Below, piece after piece: positions 7,801 to 16,953 of a DNA stretch of 53,629 nt. Made by a program: the position numbers and the translations under genes. Source of the DNA: Elusimicrobiota bacterium (GTDB taxonomy: Bacteria > Elusimicrobiota > Elusimicrobia > UBA1565); contig JACPXC010000013.1 in NCBI GenBank assembly GCA_016196755.1, positions 1 to 53,629 of the forward strand. The letters are read 5' to 3'. The notes under the pieces were generated by a model. That model saw nothing but the letters and a program-made list of their open reading frames with translations, did not search any database and was not told the DNA's origin. How positions within the stretch are numbered: the first letter of the stretch is position 1; each line of letters begins with the position of its first letter.

Positions 7801-9621
7801 CTCTACGAGATGGCGGAGGCGCTGGCCGCGCGTCTTCGCGGCCAGCCGCCTCCCGGCCCCACCACGCGGCCGCCCGGGAGCCTCCGGGCGGCCGCGGGGC
7901 GCCGGGTGAGCGAGGGTGTCGATCCAGACACCCTCGCCGCACTTTCGGTCCCGGGCCTCGACGGGCGCCTGGAGCAGGTGGTCGAGGCCTTCGCGGCGCG
8001 CAGCGCCGCGCGCGGTCTCGGGCACCTGCCCTGGGCGCTCGGCGAGCTCCTGGCCCAGGGCGGCGTGGTCCGCTACGCCGACGCCGGGCTGGGCGAGGAC
8101 GCGCCGCTGGCGTTCTTCGACCCCGCGCTGAAGGCCGTCTACCTCGACGCCGCCCTGCTGCGCGTAGACCCGGACCTGCAGGGCGCCGCGCTGGCGGGTT
8201 TGTTCCAGCAGGTGCACGACTGGCTGGACGCCCGGGTCTTAGACAGCGCGGAGTCCCGCGCCCGCTCGGTGCTGGCCCAGGACGCCTATCTCGAGGGCTT
8301 CGCGATGGACGCCTTGGCGCATCGGATCGACTTGTCGAATCCCGTCGAGAAGGTCCTCTACGAGGGCGTGGTCGCCAACCGCCTAGCGGCGGCGGCCGGC
8401 TTCCGGGCCGCCGCGGCCACGGCCGGCGAGTGGCCCACCCTCGGCCAGCTGGCCGCCAAGGCGCGCTCGGAGCTGGCCCTCCTCGAGCGGCGCCGCGCCG
8501 AGTTCACCGACGAGCTGGGTCTGGTCCGCGGCGGCTTGGCCGCCGCGCCCGGCGACTCGCGTCTGGCGCGCCAGGAGCGCCTGCTCTCGGAGAAGCTGCG
8601 CATCCTCGAGGGCAGCCTGCTCCTGACCCGCGCCCAGGCCGCCGCGGCCGAGCGCGAGGCCGGCGAGCCCGACGCCGAGGCGCGGGCCACCGCGCTGGCC
8701 TCCCGCCTCGACGGCTATCCGGCGCCGGCCTCGTTCGGTCCGCTGGTCCCGGTGACCCAGCGTCCGACGGTCGACCCGGACCTGGCCCCGGCCCTGACGC
8801 TTCTGCGCCAGGCCATCAAGGACGCGAAGGACCCGGCGGTCCGGCGGCTCAAGTACCTGCTCACCGCCCTCGACGCCGTCCTCGAGCGCGGCGGCCGCGT
8901 CCTCTACGCCGCGCCGGGGGAAGGCGCGGCGGCCTACTTCTCGCCGGTGACCCTGGACCTCGTGGTCGGGCGGGAGTTCAAGAACGCCCGGCCGGAGCTC
9001 GTGGCCGCCCTGCTCGTCCATGAGCTGACCCACGCCGCCGACTACCTCGGCGTACCGCGCCCCGGTGAGAGGGCCTGGCGGCCGCGGCCGATGACGCGCG
9101 AGACCGAGCGCAACGCCTTCACCAACGAGGCGATCTTCGCCGGGGCGTTCGATCCCGCCGAGCTGGCTGGGCTGCTCGACCGGCGCAACCCGTCGGAGCT
9201 GGCCGCCTACAGCCTGGTCTACCACGCGCGCGCGCGCTGGCTGGAGGGGAAGACCAGCCTCGAGGCCATGGTCTCCGACGCCTATACCCAGCTCTTCGGA
9301 GCCCATTTCGAGGGCCTGCAGACGGCCGCCCAGCTCTACGAGGAGGTCGAGCACCGCAAGCTGGCCCCCGTCCTCGAGTCCATCGAGGAGCTTGGCCGGC
9401 GCGTCGTCCTCCTGGAGGGTGCGCTCGCCCGCGGGGAGTCCCATCGTGCCGCCCAGCTCGAATCCGCGGGCCGGTCCCTGGCCCTCTACGAGTCCCTGCG
9501 GACCCTCCACCGGCGCGAACTCGAGCTTTTGGGGCAGGCGGAGCAAGCCGAGGAGGACGACGCCCCTGCCGGGCCGCCGTCCGAGCGCAGCTTCCTCTTC
9601 TGGGGCCCGAGGCCCGTTTAA
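4894..9621 (+). CDS. Giant exported/membrane metallopeptidase: Ala/Pro-rich N-terminus, M48 domain, pseudo-zincin, second zincin
   Basis: 1575 residues. Signal-like segment (1-35, ending AAAQ), a ~170-residue Ala/Pro/Val/Ser-rich stretch containing VPGGQAG, then about ten hydrophobic segments (roughly 225-640). The M48 site is complete: HEFEH at 745-749 and third ligand Glu871 in REGHAD. Near 1060-1160 a zincin-like unit has lost its ligands (LFQQVHDW at 1103-1110). A related unit near 1300-1420 keeps HELTH (1376-1380) with candidate third ligand Glu1405. M48 enzymes such as HtpX are membrane quality-control peptidases; the joint role of the extra units is unknown. GGAGG ribosome site before ATG. 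Three receiver genes follow at once. Confidence 0.85.
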   Translation: MTNTSPLKHLTAAVVSAALIVLSPGIASYEAAAQFVVGGAGRAVSVVPGGQAGAVRTAPVTLSPAPLPTSLSLPGTLPVLPSVLPSLRPAVAPAASALAVPAAAVPAAAPRAASAVPAAAKAMTPAAAPSEATSAPSFRNLLAAPRTVALPVAEIAAMPGGQARDAGASMMDAILGLKASPAASADPVPADSSLGTVRRAALSVPTSRPFAGRSVPLNGVADPAPQGAVSKALGAVKAVALMAVSGAAVYGAHLAAAALLPAVFGTVPVVAVWAVSSGVLLLPMALWARYRLALRDSPRLSGVKTSLDLLTGAFLGAVAVAVPQVMGGALLATPLVGLAALGGFAALGAAAAGKDGGTGGIFGAIAAWGALNLIAPLLGTAAASTLTLGGVLGLMALPAMTTISFFLGRIVASAESGRPFAVPGSMQQIRFPAYTWVMTGVVFALLTGYGAVWTNVAFGIWMFLGNTRLFNILFAGAAVWAAATGFAAPITFLVLAFAPERAAMATEWLLGKLLPKGDPAPSTKAEPIKLAEEGSGDGRWPQFHYWAKTALAIGSLLALGGVMSATVFGLKTFLSNLGVAAAMSIIPLIFSKKLIKLVMKAEPMDEAKDPEVFGIMRELRERINAGRAAKGDKPIPMPEMVNVPMPVPNAFATGFSPFSAMVGVTNEMKDMTLNPERTRAGLIRLMYVSEANSKQFRVFRRAIRGSIAGIPEGAGPQEIVLALRNADQASLKALGVRTLRGVMGHEFEHVMHRDMILGSIAGTIASGISYASYGVLWGVGHAQALFARLWARLTGKGKDVKAAPKYYDGPRSNASGTDVLDAGSPVRPEAFEPASAAVAAQSLIGLVKIFAALWGPVLATILSMASSRTREGHADEGGAILTEDPEALALGLGMLVTWQMPAGFTLRRELLPIIASQAHVMTVNPLEQLRNAGQLPKLDAVTSALVGKEDDFFFNLFITHPDTMQRIERLYEMAEALAARLRGQPPPGPTTRPPGSLRAAAGRRVSEGVDPDTLAALSVPGLDGRLEQVVEAFAARSAARGLGHLPWALGELLAQGGVVRYADAGLGEDAPLAFFDPALKAVYLDAALLRVDPDLQGAALAGLFQQVHDWLDARVLDSAESRARSVLAQDAYLEGFAMDALAHRIDLSNPVEKVLYEGVVANRLAAAAGFRAAAATAGEWPTLGQLAAKARSELALLERRRAEFTDELGLVRGGLAAAPGDSRLARQERLLSEKLRILEGSLLLTRAQAAAAEREAGEPDAEARATALASRLDGYPAPASFGPLVPVTQRPTVDPDLAPALTLLRQAIKDAKDPAVRRLKYLLTALDAVLERGGRVLYAAPGEGAAAYFSPVTLDLVVGREFKNARPELVAALLVHELTHAADYLGVPRPGERAWRPRPMTRETERNAFTNEAIFAGAFDPAELAGLLDRRNPSELAAYSLVYHARARWLEGKTSLEAMVSDAYTQLFGAHFEGLQTAAQLYEEVEHRKLAPVLESIEELGRRVVLLEGALARGESHRAAQLESAGRSLALYESLRTLHRRELELLGQAEQAEEDDAPAGPPSERSFLFWGPRPV

Positions 9622-9648
9622 GGCGGGGCAAAACCGTACTTTTATTGT

Positions 9649-9654
9649 CATAAT
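9649..9654 (+). promoter_or_regulatory. -10 box, leaderless start of first receiver gene
   Basis: CATAAT is followed by exactly 6 nt and then the GTG at 9661. The ten bases CATAATCGGG recur before the third receiver gene (10411-10420), so the promoter was probably copied with the gene. Confidence 0.55.
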
Positions 9655-9660
9655 CGGGAC

Positions 9661-10035
9661 GTGAAGCGGATACTGGTCGTCGATGACGACCGTCTCATCC
9701 TCGACATGGTCTGCGAGTGCCTCAAGAAGGCGGGCTTCTCGGTCGAGTCGGCGGAGACCGGCGTCGACGGCCTGGCCAAGGCCGCGGGGTTCAAGCCCGA
9801 CCTCGTCGTGCTCGACCTCATGATGCCCGACATGCACGGCTTCGATGTCTGCCAAGCCTTGCGCAAGGACGCCGCCCCGGACGCCCCAAAGGTGCTGATC
9901 CTGACCGCCAAGAACTACGAGATCGACCGGCGGGCCGCCCAGCGCCTGGGCGCCGAGGCGTACGTCAGCAAGCCGTTCCGGGTCGACGAGCTCCTCGAGA
10001 CGGTCAACCGCCTGCTGGCCCCGAGCGCGTCATGA
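9661..10035 (+). CDS. Single-domain response regulator (CheY-like), copy 1
   Basis: 124 residues, a bare receiver domain with no output domain. Acidic pocket DDD (residues 8-10), phospho-acceptor Asp52 in VLDLMMPD, conserved Thr in ILTAKN, and Lys in SKPF. GTG start with a -10 box 6 nt upstream and no ribosome site. It is the first of three tandem paralogues downstream of the giant zincin. No histidine kinase is encoded in the window, so its kinase and target are unknown. Confidence 0.92.
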   Translation: MKRILVVDDDRLILDMVCECLKKAGFSVESAETGVDGLAKAAGFKPDLVVLDLMMPDMHGFDVCQALRKDAAPDAPKVLILTAKNYEIDRRAAQRLGAEAYVSKPFRVDELLETVNRLLAPSAS

Positions 10036-10397
10036 AGAAGATCCTCGTCGTCGACGACGACCGCCTGATGGTGGACTTCATCTGCGACTGCCTCAAGAAA
10101 GCCTCGTTTGCGGTGGAGACCGCGCTCAACGGCGCCGACGGCCTCGCCAAGGCGCGCGTCTACAAGCCCGACCTCATGGTGCTCGACCTCATGATGCCCG
10201 ACATGCACGGCTTCGACGTCTGCGAGGCCCTGCGGCGGGATATCCCCGCCGAGCAGCTCAAGATCATCATCCTGAGCGCCAAGACCTATGAGGTCGACAA
10301 GAAGGCCGCCAAGCGTTTCGGCGCCGACGCCTACATCACCAAACCCTTCACCTTCGACCAACTGCTCGCCGCGGTCAACGGCCTGCTCGGTTCATGA
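10032..10397 (+). CDS. Single-domain response regulator (CheY-like), copy 2
   Basis: 121 residues, overlapping copy 1 by ATGA, so translation is coupled. Receiver features are intact: DDD at 8-10, Asp52 in VLDLMMPD, Ser in ILSAKT, Lys in TKPF. It shares the block VLDLMMPDMHGFDVC with copies 1 and 3, including near-identical DNA there, which indicates recent tandem duplication. All three Asp52 sites are kept, so each copy probably still accepts phosphate. Confidence 0.92.
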   Translation: MKKILVVDDDRLMVDFICDCLKKASFAVETALNGADGLAKARVYKPDLMVLDLMMPDMHGFDVCEALRRDIPAEQLKIIILSAKTYEVDKKAAKRFGADAYITKPFTFDQLLAAVNGLLGS

Positions 10398-10410
10398 CGG
10401 GCCAATGTGG

Positions 10411-10416
10411 CATAAT
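10411..10416 (+). promoter_or_regulatory. -10 box before third receiver gene
   Basis: CATAAT inside the same CATAATCGGG decamer as at 9649, here 17 nt before the ATG at 10434. It may give the third copy and the downstream hydrolase their own promoter. Confidence 0.45.
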
Positions 10417-10433
10417 CGGGTCCGAGCCGCCCG

Positions 10434-10799
10434 ATGAAGAGAATCCTGGTCGTCGATGATGACCGCCTCATGGTCGAGTTCATCAGCCTCTGCCTCGAGC
10501 GCGCTTCTTATTCGGTCGAGACGGCCTTCAACGGCGTCGATGGGCTCGCGAAGGCCAAGTCCTTCAAGCCGGACCTCCTGGTGCTCGACCTCATGATGCC
10601 CGACATGCATGGCTTTGACGTCTGCGAGGAGCTGCGCCGGGAGGGCGGCCCCGCCGGCCTCAAGATCCTGATCTCCTCGGGAAAGTCCTACGAGGTCGAC
10701 AAGAAGGCGGCCAAGCGTCTGGGCGCCGACGGCTTCATCACCAAGCCCTTCACCATCGAACAGCTCATGGCCGCCGTGGACGGCCTGCTCGCCTCATGA
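10434..10799 (+). CDS. Single-domain response regulator (CheY-like), copy 3
   Basis: 121 residues with DDD at 8-10, Asp52 in VLDLMMPD, the conserved hydroxyl position occupied by Ser (ISSGKS), and Lys in TKPF. It is separated from copy 2 by 36 nt that repeat the copy-1 promoter decamer. It overlaps the metallo-beta-lactamase-fold gene by ATGA, tying receiver and hydrolase into one unit. Confidence 0.92.
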   Translation: MKRILVVDDDRLMVEFISLCLERASYSVETAFNGVDGLAKAKSFKPDLLVLDLMMPDMHGFDVCEELRREGGPAGLKILISSGKSYEVDKKAAKRLGADGFITKPFTIEQLMAAVDGLLAS

Positions 10800-11659
10800 A
10801 CCGCCCCCGCGTGGAGTTCTGGGGGACGCGCGGCTCGATCCCCTCGCCGGGCCCGAAGACCCTGATCTACGGAGGCAACACCTCCTGCGTCTGCATCCGC
10901 TGGGGCGACGAGGTCCTGATCTGCGACGCGGGGACCGGGATCCGGCCGCTGGGGTTCCACCTCCAGAACTCGGGCGGGCCGGCCTCGGGCCACGTCTTCA
11001 TCGGACACACCCACTGGGACCACATCCAGGGCTTCCCGTTCTTCTTCCCGGCCTACATGCCCCAGAACACCTGGGCCATCCACAGCGCCAAAGGGGTCGG
11101 CGAGAGCTTCGAGACCATCTTCCGCCGCCAGATGGGGATCAATTACTTCCCCGTCGAGGTCGGCGACATGGCGGCGCGCCTCGAGTTCTCCCAGGTCAGC
11201 GGCCGGCCCTTCGAGGCCGGGCCGGTGAAGGTCTCGACGATCTACACCAACCATCCCGGCATCTGCGTCGGCTACCGCTTCCAGATGGGCGACGCGGCGG
11301 TGGTCTATCTGACCGACCATGAGACGCATTGGACCCACATGGGGCGCAGCGAGTACTCCGAGCGCCTAGACCGCGAAGTCGCCGACTTCTGCCGCGGCGC
11401 CGACCTCCTCATCTGCGACTCCCAGTACACCGATGCCGAGTACGAGAAGAAGCGCGGCTGGGGGCACAGCCGCTGGCGCGACACCGTGGCCCTGGGTGTG
11501 AGCGCCGAGGTCAAGCGCCTGGCCTTGTTCCACCACGACCCCGAGCGCAGCGACGCCGACGTCGACGCTATCGTGGCCCAGGCCTTGGAGCTCCTCGGCA
11601 AGTCCAAGTCCGGCGTCGAGTGCTTCGCGGCCCGCGAGGGCCAGACGATCCAGCTCTAG
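10796..11659 (+). CDS. Metallo-beta-lactamase-fold hydrolase
   Basis: 287 residues, cytoplasmic. The N-terminus EFWGTRGSIPSPGP and GGNTSC are typical of MBL-fold proteins of the PhnP/RNase Z-like branch. The metal site HTHWDH (71-76) is complete, with further ligands likely in YLTDHET and LFHHDPE. Relatives act on cyclic nucleotides or phosphodiesters, or serve as signalling outputs; the substrate cannot be read from sequence. Coupling by ATGA to receiver copy 3 suggests a functional pairing with phospho-signalling. Confidence 0.85.
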   Translation: MNRPRVEFWGTRGSIPSPGPKTLIYGGNTSCVCIRWGDEVLICDAGTGIRPLGFHLQNSGGPASGHVFIGHTHWDHIQGFPFFFPAYMPQNTWAIHSAKGVGESFETIFRRQMGINYFPVEVGDMAARLEFSQVSGRPFEAGPVKVSTIYTNHPGICVGYRFQMGDAAVVYLTDHETHWTHMGRSEYSERLDREVADFCRGADLLICDSQYTDAEYEKKRGWGHSRWRDTVALGVSAEVKRLALFHHDPERSDADVDAIVAQALELLGKSKSGVECFAAREGQTIQL

Positions 11660-11668
11660 CACCCCATT

Positions 11669-12316
11669 ATGAACACCTGCGACAGGCTCAAGAACTCCTC
11701 GATAGGCAAGAAACAGGTCGTGGCGCTGACCGGCCTGGCGCTGGTCGGCTTCCTCGTCTCCCACCTGGCCGGGAACTTCCTGATGTTCAAGAGCGCCGAG
11801 GCGTTCGACACCTACGCCGAGTTCCTCGAGCACCATCCGCTCATCATCCCCGCCGAGATCGGGCTGGCGGCCTTCTTCCTCGTGCACATCGTCGTCGGCC
11901 TCAAGGTCTTCGTCGAGAACCGCCGCGCGCGGCCGACCCGCTACGAGGTCGAGTCCTCGACTTCGGGCCAGCCCTACGCGGCGCGCTGGATGGGCTATAC
12001 CGGCTCCCTGACCCTGATCTTTCTCATCGTGCACATCACGACCTTCAAGTTCTTGGGGCCCGAGGGCGAGGGGGCGAGCCTCTTTAGCTGGGTGATGTTC
12101 TGCTTCAGAAACCCCTTGTACTCGCTCGGCTACGTGGGGGCGATGGTCTTTTTGGCCATCCACCTGGCCCACGGCATCAAGAGCGCCTTCCAGACCCTGG
12201 GCGTGAGCCACCCGCAGTTGACCCCGCTCATCGAGAAGGGCGGCGTCGTGATCGCGCTGGCGCTGACGGCGGGGTTCGCCTCTCTGCCGATCTGGGCGCT
12301 GACGAGGGGGGGCTGA
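11669..12316 (+). CDS. sdhC: Succinate dehydrogenase/fumarate reductase cytochrome b subunit
   Basis: 215 residues with five hydrophobic segments, matching the single-chain b558-type membrane anchor of the Bacteroides/Bacillus-like SdhC family (b-type complexes have no separate SdhD). Candidate haem ligands are His32 (SHLAGN), His73 (LVHIV) and the His residues in LIVHIT and HLAHG. It anchors SdhAB in the inner membrane and exchanges electrons with quinone. First gene of the C-A-B operon; 9 nt after the hydrolase stop. Confidence 0.92.
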   Translation: MNTCDRLKNSSIGKKQVVALTGLALVGFLVSHLAGNFLMFKSAEAFDTYAEFLEHHPLIIPAEIGLAAFFLVHIVVGLKVFVENRRARPTRYEVESSTSGQPYAARWMGYTGSLTLIFLIVHITTFKFLGPEGEGASLFSWVMFCFRNPLYSLGYVGAMVFLAIHLAHGIKSAFQTLGVSHPQLTPLIEKGGVVIALALTAGFASLPIWALTRGG

Positions 12317-12317
12317 G

Positions 12318-14227
<1,910 letters not shown>

Positions 14228-14231
<4 letters not shown>

Positions 14232-15016
14232 CCGGCACGATCGACATCACCCTCAAGGTCTGGCGCCAGAAGGACGCGGCCTCCGCGGGCGGCTTCGAGA
14301 CCTACGAGGCCAAGGGCGTCTCCACCGAGATGTCCTTTCTCGAGATGCTCGACGTGGTCAACGAGGACCTCCAGAAAAAGGGCCGCGACCCGATCGCCTT
14401 CGACCACGACTGCCGCGAGGGCATCTGCGGGATGTGCTCCTTGGTCATCGACGGCCGCGCGCACGGCCCCGACGGCGGCCAGACCACCTGCCAGCTGCAC
14501 ATGCGGCGCTACAAGAACAACGACGTCATCACCGTCGAGCCCTTCCGCGCCAAGGCCTTCCCGCTGGTGCGCGACCTGGTCGTCGACCGCTGCTCCTTCG
14601 ACTCTATCATGCAGGCCGGCGGCTACGTCTCGGTCAGCACCGGCCAGGCTCCTGATGCCTCCGTGCTGCTCATCCCCAAGCACAAGGCCGACAGCGCGAT
14701 GGACGCCGCCGCCTGCATCGGCTGCGGCGCCTGCGTGGCCGCCTGCCCCAACGCCTCGGCGATGCTGTTTGTGGCCGCCAAGGTCTCCCAACTGGCCCAG
14801 CTCCCCCAAGGCGGCCCCGAGCGCGAGCGGCGGGTCCTCAACATGATGGCCGCCCACGACGAGGCGGGCTTCGGCGCCTGCTCCAACGAGTACGAGTGCG
14901 AGGCGGTCTGCCCGAAGGATATCTCGGTCTCGCACATCGCCCGGCTCAATCGGGAGTATCTGCGCGCCCTGGCGCTGGGCCCCGGCGAGCACCAGGCGGC
15001 TTCCGGCGCGGGCTGA
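14228..15016 (+). CDS. sdhB: Succinate dehydrogenase/fumarate reductase iron-sulfur subunit
   Basis: 262 residues. [2Fe-2S] ligands Cys62, Cys67, Cys70 and Cys88; second cluster in [12 protein letters not shown] (Cys163/166/169/173); third in [12 protein letters not shown] (Cys218/224/228). It carries electrons between the flavin in SdhA and the quinone/haem site in SdhC. ATGA overlap with sdhA. The C-terminus runs into a short Ala/Gly tail just before the next gene. Confidence 0.95.
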
Positions 15017-15604
15017 TTGACCTGTCCCAACTGCGGCGCGGAAGCCGCTCTGGGAGCCGTGGAATGCGCGAAGTGCTCGGTCATCTTCGCCAAATGGCAG
15101 GCCCGCCAGAACGTTCCCGCTCCCGCGCCTTCTCCTGTCCCCGCCGCGTCCGCTAGCGGCCTGGGCTTGGGGACCCTGCTTGGCTGCGCCGCCGCCGTAG
15201 CGGCGGCTGGGTTCATGCTGTGGCCCAGCCCGAAGCCTACGCCCGCCCCCGCTCCGCCCCCAGTGGAGGCCCCCGCTGAACCCGCCCCGGCGGAGGCCCC
15301 GGCCCCCGAGCCCGCCGCGGCGCCCGTGAGCCAGTTCGCCGCGCTCGCCGCCGCGCAGAAGCGCCAGGCCGACGCGATGCTGGCGGAGAATGCGAGGCGG
15401 GTATCGGAGAAGAAAATCCCGCCGGCGATCTTCCCGGCGGGCTTCGCGAAGATGGACGACGCGGCTCAAGACGCCGCCATGGCGCCGCAGCGCTGGCGGC
15501 GGGGCGGCAAGTGCAAGGGCGAGTCGATCTGGGTCCCCGACAACGAGGAGGGCGCCGCCCAAGTCGTCTTGTTTTACGCGCGCTGCAACCGGCCCGGGAA
15601 CTAA
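15017..15604 (+). CDS. Zinc-ribbon, single-pass membrane protein with Pro/Ala-rich linker
   Basis: 195 residues starting at a TTG that abuts the sdhB stop. A zinc ribbon (Cys3/Cys6 and Cys17/Cys20) is followed by a transmembrane helix (~48-68), a Pro/Ala/Glu-rich linker (~70-108) and a conserved-looking C-terminal ~90 residues with two Cys. The ribbon should face the cytoplasm and the tail the periplasm. Function unknown; co-transcription with sdhCAB is likely from the zero spacing, but a role in complex II is not shown. The inverted-repeat element begins 6 nt after its stop. Confidence 0.65.
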   Translation: MTCPNCGAEAALGAVECAKCSVIFAKWQARQNVPAPAPSPVPAASASGLGLGTLLGCAAAVAAAGFMLWPSPKPTPAPAPPPVEAPAEPAPAEAPAPEPAAAPVSQFAALAAAQKRQADAMLAENARRVSEKKIPPAIFPAGFAKMDDAAQDAAMAPQRWRRGGKCKGESIWVPDNEEGAAQVVLFYARCNRPGN

Positions 15605-15609
15605 GGCTG

Positions 15610-15655
15610 CCGCGGTGCCACCCTATTAACCGGGGTGCCTGCTATTTAACACCCC
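15610..15655 (+). repeat. Left inverted repeat of the insert
   Basis: 46 nt that pair with 16843-16887 with one substitution and one single-base gap. It contains two GGTGCC blocks and ends TTTAACACCCC. Confidence 0.8.
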
Positions 15656-15664
15656 TCTGGACCC

Positions 15665-15681
15665 AACTATCCCCGGGGATG
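15665..15681 (+). repeat. 17-nt repeat shared with the 45.3 kb gap
   Basis: AACTATCCCCGGGGATG is identical to 45300-45316 and has the palindromic core ATCCCCGGGGAT. It links this insert to the multi-hairpin repeats at 45.2-45.7 kb. Confidence 0.6.
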
Positions 15682-15857
15682 CTTTCGCTCGATGCCGCGA
15701 GAGTTGGAATTCCGAATAGCCGATCTTCGCCAGCCCTAGGGAATTGAAATCCTATTGAGATAGACAGACAGCATCCCCTCAAACGTCGTTGCAGCTTGGA
15801 TTTGTTCTTGAAATTTTGCGACTACAAAGCGAATTTGCCCCGCGCGTGTGGGCCAGC

Positions 15858-15876
15858 TGCGTGCACGCTTCGCGCA
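15858..15876 (+). repeat. Isolated copy of the third hairpin of the multi-hairpin repeat
   Basis: TGCGTGCACGCTTCGCGCA is identical to the last hairpin of the copies at 45169 and 45712, but the other two hairpins are missing here. It looks like a fragment of that repeat. Confidence 0.6.
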
Positions 15877-15940
15877 CGGCGCTTGGATGGCGAGCTCTCT
15901 CCTAATTTCCGCTTACGGGTAAAGCGGAATTTTCCGTCTT

Positions 15941-15961
15941 CCTCCAGCGCTGGAGGTTTTT
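15941..15961 (+). terminator. Intrinsic terminator within the insert
   Basis: CCTCCA-GCGC-TGGAGG followed by TTTTT on the plus strand. A second hairpin (TTCCGCTT/AAGCGGAA, 15907-15929) lies just upstream. No plus-strand gene precedes it inside the insert, so it may end a small RNA or read-through from the sdh operon. Confidence 0.6.
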
Positions 15962-16065
15962 GAAAATTTGCGATTAATAATCCAGTGCTAATCGACAAAC
16001 CGGTCGCCCTCACCCCGGCTGATGAAAATTCTATTTTCATAGCAACATGGAGAACGGCTCCTGGG

Positions 16066-16788
16066 CTATTGAGGTTTGCCTTGTTCTGGGCCTGTAGAGA
16101 ATTCGAGTCGCGAAATGTCAGCTAGAGATGAGGCTAGGAATGAGTAGACGTTTTCCATCTGACCCTCACGCGCCCGCTTCGGAAACTCGAAGTGAAGCGC
16201 GGACGTTGACAGTGACAGCTGCCCCCATGCTTTCGAGGATGTCGCCTTGTACTTGATCGGATCCGGCCCCTCGACCCAGACCCCCATCCAATCGAGTTTG
16301 TGCTCGGCGCGAGCGTCGAGAAGCACCTTTCGTATGCGGGCGGCCTGCTCCGAACCGATTCCGACTACCGCGACCTCGACGCGCTCCTTTGTCTCCTTGC
16401 CGACATTGCCGTGCACCTCGACGTATAGCCTCGGCGCAGGATTCAATCGGGCGGCAGCTTGTTTCCAAGCCGAGAACACCGCTTCGGCGCAGGCGGTGCG
16501 TCGCTCATCGGACGCTTTGACCCCTTCGGTCGGACGATTCACGTTGACCTGATGCGCTTTCGTGCGTTGGCCGCGCGCGACCAGGCAGTCCCAGCCCAGC
16601 TTGGTGCAAGCCGCGTCGACGATCTCAGCCGTCTGCTTGTCGAAATCCCCGTGAGGCGCCGCGAGCATGAAAGGTGAGTCGCGGTCGACCGGGACGATGC
16701 TCCCTGATTCGCAGGCTGTAGAATGGGCTGCCTGCGCGCCGACGGGCGGGGCGAGCAGGGACGCGAGAAAGAGCGTGGTGCTCATCAT
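16066..16788 (-). CDS. Exported protein, possibly N-formylglutamate amidohydrolase-like
   Basis: 240 residues with a signal peptide (~1-20, ending VGAQA). AAPHGDFDKQT, VNVNRPTEG and YVEVHGN resemble the PHxG, NR and (D/E)xHG metal-site patterns of the N-formylglutamate amidohydrolase family, but the match is short and a wider zinc-hydrolase relationship is possible. Base composition is less GC-rich than the neighbours, in keeping with acquisition inside the inverted-repeat insert. The start at 16788 has a -10 box 7 nt upstream; a second ATG follows immediately. Confidence 0.6.
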   Translation of the reverse strand: MMSTTLFLASLLAPPVGAQAAHSTACESGSIVPVDRDSPFMLAAPHGDFDKQTAEIVDAACTKLGWDCLVARGQRTKAHQVNVNRPTEGVKASDERRTACAEAVFSAWKQAAARLNPAPRLYVEVHGNVGKETKERVEVAVVGIGSEQAARIRKVLLDARAEHKLDWMGVWVEGPDPIKYKATSSKAWGQLSLSTSALHFEFPKRAREGQMENVYSFLASSLADISRLEFSTGPEQGKPQ

Positions 16789-16795
16789 CGGATTC

Positions 16796-16801
16796 AGTGT
16801 A
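16796..16801 (-). promoter_or_regulatory. -10 box, leaderless start of the insert gene
   Basis: TACACT on the minus strand, 7 nt before the ATG at 16788. The promoter lies inside the inverted repeats, so the insert carries its own expression signal. Confidence 0.5.
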
Positions 16802-16842
16802 GGCGAAACCGAAGGGCCGTGCCAGCCGGGGGGCGGGACTGG

Positions 16843-16887
16843 GGGGTGTTAAATAGCAGGCACCCGGTTAATAGGGTGGCACCACGG
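16843..16887 (-). repeat. Right inverted repeat of the insert
   Basis: 45 nt, reverse complement of 15610-15655 apart from one substitution and one missing G. Confidence 0.8.
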
Positions 16888-16941
16888 AAGCATGATCTTG
16901 GAGTGACAGGATCGACACTGACGGAATCGGGAGTTATCTGT

Positions 16942-16947
16942 TAGATT
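16942..16947 (+). promoter_or_regulatory. -10 box, leaderless start of the antiporter gene
   Basis: TAGATT followed by 6 nt and the GTG at 16954; this spacing supports the GTG start. Confidence 0.5.
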
Positions 16948-16953
16948 TATGGA

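Larger units (their letters stand above)
15610..16887. mobile_element. Candidate mobile insert bounded by long inverted repeats, with one passenger gene
   Basis: A 1278-bp segment flanked by near-identical inverted repeats (15610-15655 and 16843-16887). The inside is visibly richer in A/T than its surroundings and holds one minus-strand gene with its own promoter, a 410-nt non-coding arm with hairpins, and an intrinsic terminator. No transposase is inside, so it would be non-autonomous. I found no convincing target-site duplication. It separates the sdh operon from the antiporter gene. Confidence 0.5.

Noticed and set aside
15822-16040. 72-residue minus-strand ORF in the insert arm
   Set aside because: It runs through the hairpins and the repeat fragment. 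Its RARSVHA stretch is just the translated hairpin 3, which also appears in spurious ORFs of copies A and B.
15610-16887. Inverted-repeat insert as an integron cassette
   Set aside because: GTTAAAT/ATTTAAC resemble attC core sites, but the second core pair and proper spacing are missing and no integrase is seen.
15600-16895. Target-site duplication flanking the insert
   Set aside because: The bases just outside the two repeats do not match beyond a trivial 3-nt AAG.
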